A DNA stretch of 64,000 nucleotides from KBS-96 sp963722585. GTDB lineage: Bacteria > Acidobacteriota > Terriglobia > Bryobacterales > Bryobacteraceae. Of the stretch, positions 27,512 through 36,251 are shown one piece after another. Below the pieces are notes generated by a model. That model did not search any database, had not been told where the DNA came from, and saw nothing but the letters and a program-made list of their open reading frames with translations. Location: NCBI GenBank assembly GCA_963722585.1, contig CAVRNU010000002.1, positions 246,476 to 310,475 of the forward strand. The letters run 5' to 3'. The position numbers and the translations under genes are program-made. Position 1 is the first letter of the stretch, and each line of letters begins with the position of its first letter.

Positions 27512-28240
27512 ATGCGCATGGTCTATCATGATCGGTTAGTGTCGGCTAAAGAATCGCGTCCGCCCGCCACCTCGGAATCCGTGGACGATTATCTCAAGGC
27601 TATCCTCGAACTTGGCGGAGCCGAAGACCGTCGCGTCACGGGCAACGCGCTCGCCGCAAGGCTCGGCGTACGCCCCGCCTCCGTCACAAACATGCTGCAA
27701 AAGCTGGTCGCGCAACGGCCCGCTTTAGTGGCCTACCAGAAGCACCAGGGCGCCCGTCTGACGACAGCCGGCAAAAGGCGCGCCTGGGAACTCGTCCGCC
27801 ATCATCGTCTTCTCGAATTGTTCTTACACGACGTTTTGAAGTACCCATGGGACGAAGTCCACGAGGAGGCGGAACGTCTCGAACACTTCATTTCCGAGCG
27901 TTTCGAAGATCGCGTTGCCGCCGCCCTGGGAGATCCCGGTCTCGATCCCCACGGCCACCTGATTCCTCAGAAACACAAACCCGGGTCATTTCCCAGCGAG
28001 ACGCCGCTTAACGAGTGGCCAATCGGCGAAGCCGCTATTATCGCCAGTGTCTCCGATCGCGACCCGACCACTTTGCGCGAAATCGAAAGACTCAGTTTGC
28101 GCCCTGGCGCAACTATCTTCGTCGATCGAAAGAATTCCAACGATTGTCTCTTCGTAAGAGTCACCGACCGCTCCGGTCTTCTTCGTATCAACAACGACCT
28201 TGCCGGCGCGATTTTCGTTCAAACCCCTGCCGCCCGCTAG
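27512..28240 (+). CDS. DtxR/MntR-family metal-dependent repressor
   Basis: The 242-aa protein has the DtxR family layout: a winged helix-turn-helix (SVDDYLKAILELGG ... ALAARLGVRPASVTNMLQKL), the dimerisation and metal domain (RHHRLLELFLHDVLKYPWDEVHEEAERLEHFISERFEDRV, with the H-x-x-x and E residues that bind Fe or Mn) and a C-terminal FeoA/SH3-like domain (ASVSDRDPTTLREIERLSLRPGATI). The start may be the ATG at 27512 or GTG at 27539. A matching palindrome lies just upstream at 27443-27466. It probably represses the divergent receptor and perhaps itself when metal is plentiful. Confidence 0.9.
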   Translation: MRMVYHDRLVSAKESRPPATSESVDDYLKAILELGGAEDRRVTGNALAARLGVRPASVTNMLQKLVAQRPALVAYQKHQGARLTTAGKRRAWELVRHHRLLELFLHDVLKYPWDEVHEEAERLEHFISERFEDRVAAALGDPGLDPHGHLIPQKHKPGSFPSETPLNEWPIGEAAIIASVSDRDPTTLREIERLSLRPGATIFVDRKNSNDCLFVRVTDRSGLLRINNDLAGAIFVQTPAAR

Positions 28241-28289
28241 ATCCTTGGAGCGGACCTCTGGCTTGCAAAGTCGGTTTTCGCGCTCGGTT

Positions 28290-29039
28290 TTATCGCAATC
28301 CGCCCGAAGCCAGCAGCGTCTCGCCAGTCAGCCAGGCTGAATCCTCTGACGCCAGAAACACTGCGACGGGCGCAATATCCTGCGGCTGCGCAATCCGCCC
28401 CAGCGGCGTTTGCGCCTCGAGATTCTTCTGGAAGTCACTTCCGATGAAGCCCGCCGCATGGACGCCCTCCGTCTCCACCGGTCCCGGATTGATGGAGTTG
28501 ACCCTGATTTTCTTCGGCCCCAGTTCTTTCGCAAGCACCTGCGTCACTGCGTCCACCGCGCCCTTGGTCGCTGAATAAACTGCCGTCGTAGGCACCGTCT
28601 GCCTGCTCGCCACCGATCCGATGTTGATCACGCTTCCACCCTCGGTGCCGAAGTGCTTCGCCGCCTGCTGTGTCGCCAAAATGAGCCCTAAAACATTCGT
28701 GTCGAACTGACGGTGAAACTGCTCTTCAGTGATCCCCTCGAGCGCTGAAAATTCGTAGACGCCCGCGTTGTTAACAAGCACATCCACACGTCCAAACGCC
28801 TTCTTCGTTTCGGCGAAAATCCGCTGCACATCGGCCGCTTTCGCCACGTCGCCTTGTACCGCGATCGCCTTTCCGCCCTTGCTCGCGATGTCCTTAACCA
28901 CGCGATCAGCGCCCTCTTTGCTCGAGGCGTAGTTCACCACTACGGATGCGCCCTCAGCCGCCAACCCCTTGGCAATACCTGCGCCAATACCCTTCGACGC
29001 GCCTGTTACCACGGCTACCTTGTTCTTTAGCTTACTCAC
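28290..29039 (-). CDS. short-chain dehydrogenase/reductase, FabG-like
   Basis: A classical 249-aa SDR starting at a GTG with AGGAG upstream. It has the NADP-binding TGASKGIGAGIAKGL, the NNAG motif (LVNNAGVYEF), the catalytic Ser in GSVASRQTV, the Y-x-x-x-K in YSATKGAV, and the PGPVETEG loop. Substrate unknown; such proteins are often labelled glucose 1-dehydrogenase or 3-oxoacyl reductase. An ArsR-family gene lies upstream on the same strand and a palindrome sits between them. Confidence 0.9.
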   Translation of the reverse strand: MSKLKNKVAVVTGASKGIGAGIAKGLAAEGASVVVNYASSKEGADRVVKDIASKGGKAIAVQGDVAKAADVQRIFAETKKAFGRVDVLVNNAGVYEFSALEGITEEQFHRQFDTNVLGLILATQQAAKHFGTEGGSVINIGSVASRQTVPTTAVYSATKGAVDAVTQVLAKELGPKKIRVNSINPGPVETEGVHAAGFIGSDFQKNLEAQTPLGRIAQPQDIAPVAVFLASEDSAWLTGETLLASGGLR

Positions 29040-29063
29040 TGCTCTTGCTCCTGTCGTTATTTT

Positions 29064-29081
29064 GATAGTTCTATAACTATC
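29064..29081. promoter_or_regulatory. palindromic operator candidate before the SDR gene
   Basis: GATAGTT and AACTATC form perfect 7-bp arms around CTAT, 24 bases before the SDR start codon. The A/T flanks (TTT and TAAA) nearly extend it. The position fits a site for the ArsR-family protein encoded just upstream, but no consensus was tested. Confidence 0.45.
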
Positions 29082-29147
29082 TAAACGATGCGGGCCTGGA
29101 CCAAATGATTCGCGGCTCGCATATAAATTTTCGCTGCCGCGGTCTGT

Positions 29148-29447
29148 CTAGATCAAATCCGCTCTTAGGCGCCGGAGGAAAGCCTCGATAACGTCGCGGC
29201 GCAGCACGTAGCTTGCAAACTTGCCTTCGCGCACGACTTCGACCAGCCCCGCCATCTCGAGTTCCTTCATGTGATGTGAGAGTGTAGCCGCGCTAATCTT
29301 CATGCATCCGCGTACGGTTTCGCAGGCGAGCGCTCGGCCGCATTCCCGTAACTGCTTCACTATTTCGTAGCGCCTCGGATCGGAAAGCGCCTTCACAATC
29401 AGATGCACCTGATCGTCCGAAAGCGCTTCTCGTTTCAACTCGGCCAT
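29148..29447 (-). CDS. ArsR-family transcriptional regulator
   Basis: From the ATG at 29447, preceded by AAGGAA, the product is about 99 aa. It is a winged-helix ArsR protein: LIVKALSDPRRYEIVKQLRECG, MKISAATLSHHMKELEMAGLVEVVREGKFASYVLRRDVIEAFLRRL. Cysteines at ALACETVRGC are not in the classical metal-binding ELCVCD arrangement, so it may respond to something other than a metal. It probably controls the SDR gene downstream through the palindrome at 29064-29081. It is divergent from the tyrosine degradation operon. Confidence 0.85.
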   Translation of the reverse strand: MAELKREALSDDQVHLIVKALSDPRRYEIVKQLRECGRALACETVRGCMKISAATLSHHMKELEMAGLVEVVREGKFASYVLRRDVIEAFLRRLRADLI

Positions 29448-29577
29448 TTCCTTAATTTCAAGAATAAGGCAGTGCCTCCAATATTCCGCATACACCCTCC
29501 TCAAAGTGGTGCTGCCGGTTGTACACTGATCGTAGTAACGAAGCCTAAATTCTTTCCTCTTAGAAGGAGACAGCCCA

Positions 29578-30705
29578 ATGCCCCAAGCCGTGCATGAACC
29601 TATTGACGTGGCAGCTGATTTTTTACCGCTCCGCGCCGTCGATCACATCGAGTTCCGCGTCGGTAACGCCAAACAGGCTGCCTATTTCTACCGTTCGGCG
29701 TTCGGCATGCGTCTCACCGGCTATCGCGGCCCTGAGACCGGAATTCGCGACCGCGCCTCCTACTTGCTCGAACAAGGTCATATCCGGTTTGTGCTCACTA
29801 CGCCGCTTTCGCCGGACGACGCTGAATCAGAACTGATCCGGCGTCATGGCGACGGTGTTTCCGACATCGCGCTTGAAGTGGACGACGCCGAAAAAGCGTG
29901 GCGCGAGACCACCGAACGCGGCGCGACATCGGTTCGGCGCCCCGAAACTATCCACGATTCAGCCGGCGAAATCAAGCTCGCGTCCATCGCCACCTATGGC
30001 GATACGATTCACACGTTCGTCGAGCGCCGTAACTTTCGCGGCACCTTTCTTCCCGGCTTCGCGCCGCTTGAAACGTCCGATCTCATCGCCCGCCCCGCCG
30101 GTCTATCCCACATCGATCACATCGTAGGTAACGTCGAACTCGGCCGTATGAATGAATGGGTTCGTTTCTACGAGCGCGTAATGGGCTTCCATCTCTACCA
30201 GCATTTCGACGACAAAGATATCAGCACCGAATATTCGGCGCTCATGTCGAAGGTGCTGGCCGGTGGAGGCGACCGAATCAAGTTCCCGATCAACGAGCCG
30301 GCGCGGGGAAAGCGTAAATCGCAGATCGACGAATACCTCGAATCCTACCGCGGCCCGGGCGTCCAACACATTGCGCTGCACTGCCGCGACATCATCGAAA
30401 CGGTTTCCACCTTGCAAAAGCAAGGCATCGAATTTCTCGCAATTCCTTCGACTTACTACCGCGAACTGACTTCGAGGGTTGGCAAGATCGCCGAGCCACT
30501 CGATCGCCTCGAACAACTAGGTATCCTCGTCGATCGCGACGACGAAGGTTACATGCTACAAATTTTCACGCGCCCCGTTCAGGACCGGCCCACCCTGTTC
30601 TTTGAAATCATCCAGCGGAAGGGAAGCAGGAGCTTCGGGAAGGGCAATTTCAAAGCGCTGTTCGAAGCCATTGAGCGTGAACAGGCGCGCCGCGGCAATC
30701 TATAA
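29578..30705 (+). CDS. hppD: 4-hydroxyphenylpyruvate dioxygenase
   Basis: HPPD converts 4-hydroxyphenylpyruvate to homogentisate, the second step of tyrosine breakdown. The 375-aa protein has two vicinal-oxygen-chelate halves. The iron ligands are all present: His181 (SHIDHIVGNV), His264 (GPGVQHIALHC) and Glu343 (LFFEIIQRKG), with the C-terminal helix FGKGNFKALFEAIE. AAGGAGA precedes the ATG. It is first of a same-strand run with a FAH-family hydrolase, homogentisate dioxygenase, flavin reductase and AMP-ligase. Confidence 0.95.
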   Translation: MPQAVHEPIDVAADFLPLRAVDHIEFRVGNAKQAAYFYRSAFGMRLTGYRGPETGIRDRASYLLEQGHIRFVLTTPLSPDDAESELIRRHGDGVSDIALEVDDAEKAWRETTERGATSVRRPETIHDSAGEIKLASIATYGDTIHTFVERRNFRGTFLPGFAPLETSDLIARPAGLSHIDHIVGNVELGRMNEWVRFYERVMGFHLYQHFDDKDISTEYSALMSKVLAGGGDRIKFPINEPARGKRKSQIDEYLESYRGPGVQHIALHCRDIIETVSTLQKQGIEFLAIPSTYYRELTSRVGKIAEPLDRLEQLGILVDRDDEGYMLQIFTRPVQDRPTLFFEIIQRKGSRSFGKGNFKALFEAIEREQARRGNL

Positions 30706-30746
30706 TCGTCCACTGAACCATTCGGCCGCCGCTCCGCGATATTGCA

Positions 30747-31718
30747 ATGAAACTCTGCACGTTCGAAATCCAGACGCAGGTCGGCCTGTTTCAACGGCTC
30801 GGCGCGGTGACGTCGAGCGGCATTGCCGACTTAAACTTCGCCTTGGAATCGAAGCTCGCCTCCGATGGCGATGCCCAGCCCGCCGTCATGGCCCGAACAC
30901 TCGTGCCTCCCACCATGCTTCGGTTTCTAGATGCCGGAGACCGGGCGATGGAAGCCGCCTGCCATGCCCTCACATTCCTCTCCGAATCGGGCGCGACCGT
31001 AGGCCCAGATGGACAAACGCTCGTCCATAGCCCTGAAAGCGTAAAACTCCTCGCGCCGCTGCCGAATCCCCGTTCGGTCCGCGATTTCTACGCCTTTGAA
31101 GCGCACGTGAAACGTGGATTTGAGAAGCGCGGAGAGCCCATGCCGGCCGAATGGTACGAAATCCCGGTCTATTACAAGAGCGGGCACCACAATATCGCCG
31201 GCACGGGAGCCGACGTCCCATGGCCATCGTTCACCCAAAAGCTCGATTATGAGCTGGAACTCGCCGCTGTAATCGGTAAACATGGCCGCGACGTTCCGCC
31301 GAGCGACGCCCGCCGCTACATCGCCGGATTCACGGTCATGAACGATTTCAGCGCTCGTGACATACAGCGCAAAGAGATGAAAGTCCGCCTGGGCCCCGCT
31401 AAAGGCAAAGACTGGTGCACTGCTTTCGGCCCATGGCTAGTCACGCTCGACGAGATTCCCGATCCATACAACCTCGCAATGGAAGCGCGAGTAAACGGCG
31501 AGGCGTGGTCGCGGGGAAACTCGAACGCAATGCACTGGAAGTTTGAACAGATGATCGAGTTTCTTACCGAAGGCGACTTCATCGTCCCGGGCGACGTGAT
31601 CGGTTCGGGCACCGTCGGTGGCGGTTGCGGCCTCGAGTTGGATCGCTGGATCGCTCGCGGCGATGTGATCGACTTGGAAATAGAGAGGATCGGCGTTCTG
31701 CGAAACCGTGTAGTCTAA
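30747..31718 (+). CDS. fumarylacetoacetate hydrolase family protein
   Basis: The 323-aa protein belongs to the FAH fold: VRDFYAFEAHVKRGFEKRGEP (first metal-ligand region), the PVYYKSGHHNI loop, DYELELAAVIGKHGRDVPPSDA (two acidic metal ligands), FTVMNDFSARDIQRKEM, KGKDWCTAFGPWLVT and GDVIGSGTVGGGCGLELD. Between hppD and the homogentisate dioxygenase gene, it most likely hydrolyses fumarylacetoacetate or the maleyl isomer to acetoacetate. It is of the short FAH type rather than the roughly 420-aa enzyme, so the exact substrate is inferred from context. Confidence 0.88.
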   Translation: MKLCTFEIQTQVGLFQRLGAVTSSGIADLNFALESKLASDGDAQPAVMARTLVPPTMLRFLDAGDRAMEAACHALTFLSESGATVGPDGQTLVHSPESVKLLAPLPNPRSVRDFYAFEAHVKRGFEKRGEPMPAEWYEIPVYYKSGHHNIAGTGADVPWPSFTQKLDYELELAAVIGKHGRDVPPSDARRYIAGFTVMNDFSARDIQRKEMKVRLGPAKGKDWCTAFGPWLVTLDEIPDPYNLAMEARVNGEAWSRGNSNAMHWKFEQMIEFLTEGDFIVPGDVIGSGTVGGGCGLELDRWIARGDVIDLEIERIGVLRNRVV

Positions 31719-31769
31719 CACCGCGGTCTAGCCGGCGCCCGTGGAAGAGGAGGCAGTGGTAATCGAAAT

Positions 31770-32870
31770 ATGTACCCGCTTAAAAAAGGTTTGACAACCC
31801 GCCAGGCTCACGTCGGACTTCCCGATGGAACCTACGAGGAAGAACACGGCCGCAAGGGATTCTACGGTAAGTCCGCCCATCTCTATCACCTCCATCCGCC
31901 CACCGGCTGGATTCGATTCGAGGGCAAGCTCCGGCCGCACTGCTTCGACCTGAACCAGCTACAGCCCTCCGACCAGATCGATCCCTGCGGATCTCCCTCC
32001 CCATTTCTCGGCAACAACGATGTCGAGCTACAGGTTTCGCGCCGCTCCGATCCGATGCCGTTCTACTTCCGCAATGCCGACGGCGACCAATTGCTATTTG
32101 TTCATCGCGGAGAAGGCACGCTCGAAACCGATTTCGGCCCGCTCAGCTTCGAGAAGGGCGATTACATCGTCATTCCTCGCGCCGTCACGCACCGCATTGT
32201 TCCCACAACCCGCGACAATTTCTTCCTGATCGTCCAATCCAAGACCGAATTCGATCAGCCCGACCGCGGACTCGTCGGCCAGCACGCGCTCTACGATCCT
32301 GCCGCTATTACCACGCCCGATCCTCAACCCGCCCCGGACGGCCAGGCCGAATATGAGGTTCGCATTAAAGTCGATGACGCCTTTTCAAAAGTCTTCTATC
32401 CCTTCAATCCGCTCGATGTCGTCGGATGGAAGGGCGACCTCACTGTCTGGAAGGTAAACATGCGCGACATTCGCCCGATCATGAGCCCGCGCGCCCATCT
32501 CCCGCCCAGCGCCCACACTACCTTCGTTACGGAGGGAGCCGTCGTTTGCAGCTTTCTTCCACGTCCTCTCGAAGAAGAGCCTGATGCGCTAAAAGTTCCG
32601 TTCTTCCATCGCAACACCGATTACGACGAGTTCATCTTCTACCACGACGGAGATTTCTTCAGCCGCGACAACATCAAAGCCGGAATGGCTACGCTTCATC
32701 CGCGCGGCATTCATCACGGCCCCCATCCCAAGGCGCTAAAGAACCAGGGCAAAAAGACGCGCACCGACGAATCGGCGGTGATGCTCGACGGTCTCAATCC
32801 CCTAAGAGTTCTTCCCGCGGGTGAACAGATCGAGTGGAAAGAATACTGGAAGAGCTGGCTCGAGGCTTGA
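31770..32870 (+). CDS. hmgA: homogentisate 1,2-dioxygenase
   Basis: This enzyme opens the homogentisate ring to maleylacetoacetate. The 366-aa protein has the cupin-based HGO pattern: HLYHLHPPTGW near residue 40, FVHRGEGTLETDFG (N-terminal cupin), the conserved RVTHRIVP-like loop (VIPRAVTHRIVPT), and the iron region DEFIFYHDGDFFSRDNIKAGMATLHPRGIHHGPHP with its His and Glu ligands. It is somewhat shorter than the human enzyme but of normal bacterial size. Third in the operon; the next gene overlaps or begins within a few bases. Confidence 0.93.
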   Translation: MYPLKKGLTTRQAHVGLPDGTYEEEHGRKGFYGKSAHLYHLHPPTGWIRFEGKLRPHCFDLNQLQPSDQIDPCGSPSPFLGNNDVELQVSRRSDPMPFYFRNADGDQLLFVHRGEGTLETDFGPLSFEKGDYIVIPRAVTHRIVPTTRDNFFLIVQSKTEFDQPDRGLVGQHALYDPAAITTPDPQPAPDGQAEYEVRIKVDDAFSKVFYPFNPLDVVGWKGDLTVWKVNMRDIRPIMSPRAHLPPSAHTTFVTEGAVVCSFLPRPLEEEPDALKVPFFHRNTDYDEFIFYHDGDFFSRDNIKAGMATLHPRGIHHGPHPKALKNQGKKTRTDESAVMLDGLNPLRVLPAGEQIEWKEYWKSWLEA

Positions 32871-32874
32871 CAAC

Positions 32875-33492
32875 TTGATTATCGAACCCGCTGGGGTCGA
32901 CGCCCGCGACGTCTACAAGTTGATGGTCGGAGCCATTGTTCCGCGCCCGATCGCTTTCGTTTCGAGCCTCAGCGCTACAGGCGTCCGCAATCTCGCGCCA
33001 TTCAGTTTCTTCACGGGCATTAGCGCCAACCCGCCCGTCATTTGCTTCTCGCCCATGGTGCGGGCATCGGATAGCAACACAAAAGACACATTGCGAAATA
33101 TCAAAGAGACTCGGGAGTTCGTGGTGAATGTCGTCTCCGAGTCCGTTGCCCCGCAAATGAATATCTGTTCCGCTGAGTTCCCTCCGGAAGTCGACGAATT
33201 CGAACGATCGCGTCTCACTCCCATCGCAAGCCGGCTGGTAAAACCCCCGCGAGTCGGAGAATCAATGGTCAACATGGAGTGCCGGCTTGTTCAGGTCGTC
33301 GAGATCAGCACGAAACCGCTCGGAGGCAGTCTCGTCATCGGCGAGGTTCTCTGCTTTCATGTGTCCGACGAAATATTCGACGACTACAAAATCGATCCAG
33401 ATCGCTTGCGCGCCATCGGAAGAATGGCCGGGCCTACATACGCGCGCACGACCGACCGCTTCGACATGGACCGGCCCGCAGCAGAACGTTAA
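32875..33492 (+). CDS. flavin reductase family protein
   Basis: The frame is open from a GTG at 32821 inside hmgA. The TTG at 32875, 4 bases after the hmgA stop, gives a normal start (LIIEPAGVDARDVYKLMVGAIVPRPIAFVSS) and about 205 aa. The FMN-binding split-barrel signature is clear: PRPIAFVSSLSATGVRNLAPFSFF, ANPPVICFSPMVR, TREFVVNVVSE. These proteins reduce flavin with NAD(P)H, sometimes for a partner monooxygenase. No monooxygenase is in the operon, so its role in tyrosine catabolism is not clear. Confidence 0.85.
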   Translation: MIIEPAGVDARDVYKLMVGAIVPRPIAFVSSLSATGVRNLAPFSFFTGISANPPVICFSPMVRASDSNTKDTLRNIKETREFVVNVVSESVAPQMNICSAEFPPEVDEFERSRLTPIASRLVKPPRVGESMVNMECRLVQVVEISTKPLGGSLVIGEVLCFHVSDEIFDDYKIDPDRLRAIGRMAGPTYARTTDRFDMDRPAAER

Positions 33493-33501
33493 CTTTTCAC
33501 T

Positions 33502-35426
33502 ATGGCTTCTCAACCAAGTAAGTGGATTTGGGAACCCGATCCCGCCGCCATTCCGCGCACCAATGTCTATCGCTTTATGCAGCGGCTCGGATTCAACGAT
33601 CGAGAAGCCTTTCTGCATTATTCGACCGAACATCTCGCGGAATTTTGGGACGCCGCCGTGCGCGAATTGAATTTGCAGTGGTTCGAGCCTTATACCAAAG
33701 TGCTTGACGATTCCAACGGACCCGAATGGGCCAGGTGGTTCATTGGCGGCAAAATCAACATCGCGCACAATTGCCTCGACCGTCACGTCGCTCGTACAAA
33801 TCCAGCGGTAATATGGGAAGCCGAAAACGGCTCATCGGGCAGCATCTCGTTTCAAGAACTCGAAGCACAGGTGAATCGCTTGGCAAATGCACTGGCGGAA
33901 CTTGGCCTCAAGGCTGGCGACAGAGTTGCGTTATGCATGCCGATGTGCCCCGAAATCGTTACAGTTCTCTATGCCTGCTTTAAGATCGGGCCTCGTTGCC
34001 GTGCCAATCTTCGCAGGATTCGGCCTCAAGGCAATCGCCGACCGCCTCGCGGACTCCGGCGCAAAAATCGTGTTCACTGCCGATTATCTCGAACGCCGCG
34101 GAAAGCTTCTCCCTCTCAAATCGAAGATCGACGAAGCTCTTGAATCCGCGCCAGGCGTGAAGGTCACTGTTGTGCTTCGCTATCGAGGCGGCGAAATCCC
34201 GTGGTCTAACACTCGCGATCGTTGGTGGCACGATCTTCTTGATAAGCAATCCATCAATTACAACTGTCTTCCGCTGGACGCCGAATCAACCGCGCTCCTT
34301 CTCTACACTTCGGGAACAACCGGCAAGCCGAAGGGCGCGGTCCACACGCACGCAGGCACCCTTGCTCAGACAGCGAAAGAAGTCTACCTGGCTTTCGATC
34401 ATCAACCAGACGATCGCTTCTTCTGGCTCACCGATATCGGTTGGATGATGGGCCCGTGGGCGATCATTGGAAACCATAACTTCGGTGGAACCATTTTCCT
34501 TTATGACGGCGCGCCCGACTTCCCTGAACCCGACCGCCTCTGGCAAATCGTCGAGCGCCATCGCATCACGACGCTTGGTATTTCGCCAACAGCCATACGG
34601 ATTCTCATGCGGCACAGCCAGCCGGACCGTTGCAATCTCTCATCGCTGCGCCTGCTCGGGTCGACAGGCGAGCCGTGGGATGAAACTTCCTACCGCTGGT
34701 TCTTCGAGAACGTCGGCCGGAGCCGCTGTCCCATCATCAACATCTCCGGTGGGACCGAAATCGTGGGTTGCTTTCTTCTAGTGTTGCCCATCCAGCCTCT
34801 GAAACCATGCAGCTCTCGGTGGACCCTCGCCCGGCATGGCCGCTGAAGTTGTCGATGAAGCCGGATTGCCGGTTCGCGGCAAACACGGCTACCTCGTCTG
34901 CACGAAACCAGCTCCTTCCATGACAAAAGGTCTATGGAACGATCGCGAACGTTATCTCGAATGCTATTGGTCGCCATGGAAAGGATGGTGGAATCACGGC
35001 GATTGGGCGAGCGTCGACGAGGACGGCTGCTGGTTTCTCCACGGCCGAGCCGATGAATCGCTGAATGTCGCAGGCCGCAAGGTCGGCCCGGCGGAAGTCG
35101 AAGAGGCCCTGATCGAACATCCCGCCGTCGCGGAAGCCGCTGCAATCGGCATCCCCGACGAATTAACCGGCGAAGCCCTCGCTGTATTTTGCGTCCTGAA
35201 GCCCGGCCGCGAATATTCCGCTCAATTATCCAGCGAACTCTGCCAGCATCTAATCAAATCCTTGGGCCCCACTTTCAAACCCGCCTCCATCCGAGCCGTC
35301 CCCGAACTCCCCAAGACACAAAGCGGAAAAATCGTCCGCCGCGCCATCCGCCGAAAGTTTCTCGGCCAAGACCCCGGCGACATCTCAACCATCGAAAACC
35401 CTCGATCCCTCGAGTACTTTGCTTAG
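33502..35426 (+). CDS. acyl-CoA synthetase, AcsA-like AMP-forming ligase (two frameshifts)
   Basis: This is an adenylate-forming enzyme of about 640 aa after correcting extra bases near 33991 (GGG for GG) and 34813; the open pieces are 33502-34143, 33887-34846 and 34836-35426. Motifs: LLYTSGTTGKPKGAVHTH (phosphate loop), DDRFFWLTDIGWMMGPW, ISGGTEIVG, and the C-terminal catalytic lysine in KTQSGKIVRRAIRRKF, with HGDWASVDEDG and GRADESLNVAGRKVGPAEVE. As last gene of the tyrosine operon, it may activate acetoacetate, the pathway product, to its CoA ester. Acetate or propionate is also possible. Confidence 0.8.
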
Positions 35427-36232
35427 CGCAGGTACCCAAAATGCTCGTCCTCTGTGAAAAAATTCCGGGCGTTGCACTGCGGGCAAAAATACACAGCTGG
35501 CAAAAATCGCCGCCTAATCACTCTCCCTGTGTTCCTGAGGAGCAACGACGGATGCCCCGACCCGCACCTTACGCAAACATTTGACCAAGCCGTGAGATCC
35601 AGCCTGGGAAGATCGCCGAAGTAGAAGGCCCAGCCATACATGCTTGTACGCCAACGAAGCCGGCGGTCGAGCCATCGAAGGGCAAAAGTCAACACGCGAA
35701 GGAACCCTTCGTGACCGTTGCAGAAGAGCAAGAGCTTGCGCGGCGGCTTCGAGACGGCGTTGCGCCGATTGAGAAATGAAAGCGAAGTGCACAGCACACG
35801 CGTTCCCGCATGCTTCAGGCCCGTGCTCTCCGCAACTGTGCGCGAAATAGCCGAGGGATCGGAAAATTGATTGACATGACCGCCGCCGCGTGCCAACCAC
35901 CGATACACGCGATCTGTAAATGTTGAAGCATCAGGTACCGCAATGTATAAAAATCCACGCTCTGCCAAAACACGAGCAATCTCGCGTAAGCTCTCGGGTA
36001 AATTGTCAAAATGCTCCAGGCTGTGGTTCAAAATGAGGGCTTGAAACGACCGGCTCCTGAAAGGGAGTTGCGAAGCGCGGCACATCACAAAGTTGGCGTA
36101 TCTCTTAGGCGGCGCCTCAAGGTCCGCTCCTATAACTGTCAGAGCATATTTTTCCGCGTTGAAGCTTCCGGAGCCGCTGCCGAGATCGAGTACACGCGAT
36201 CCAGGGGCCAAAGTCGAGAGAATTTCGTGCAT
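35423..36232 (-). CDS. class I methyltransferase with C-terminal zinc ribbon
   Basis: The 269-aa protein has the SAM-binding motif VLDLGSGSGSFNAE near residue 18, an acidic residue in VIGADLEAPP, then LPFRSRSFQALILNHSLEHFDNLPESLREIARVLAERGFLYIAVPD (motifs of the Methyltransf_11 type). The C-terminus carries two cysteine pairs, CVRCGSGH and CPQCNARN, forming a probable zinc ribbon, an unusual addition. The substrate is unknown. Its stop codon overlaps that of the convergent AMP-ligase. Its start is 20 bases from the divergent PhyH gene, and the two may work on the same compound. Confidence 0.8.
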   Translation of the reverse strand: MHEILSTLAPGSRVLDLGSGSGSFNAEKYALTVIGADLEAPPKRYANFVMCRASQLPFRSRSFQALILNHSLEHFDNLPESLREIARVLAERGFLYIAVPDASTFTDRVYRWLARGGGHVNQFSDPSAISRTVAESTGLKHAGTRVLCTSLSFLNRRNAVSKPPRKLLLFCNGHEGFLRVLTFALRWLDRRLRWRTSMYGWAFYFGDLPRLDLTAWSNVCVRCGSGHPSLLLRNTGRVIRRRFLPAVYFCPQCNARNFFTEDEHFGYLR

Positions 36233-36251
36233 AGCCGAACAGTCACAAGAT

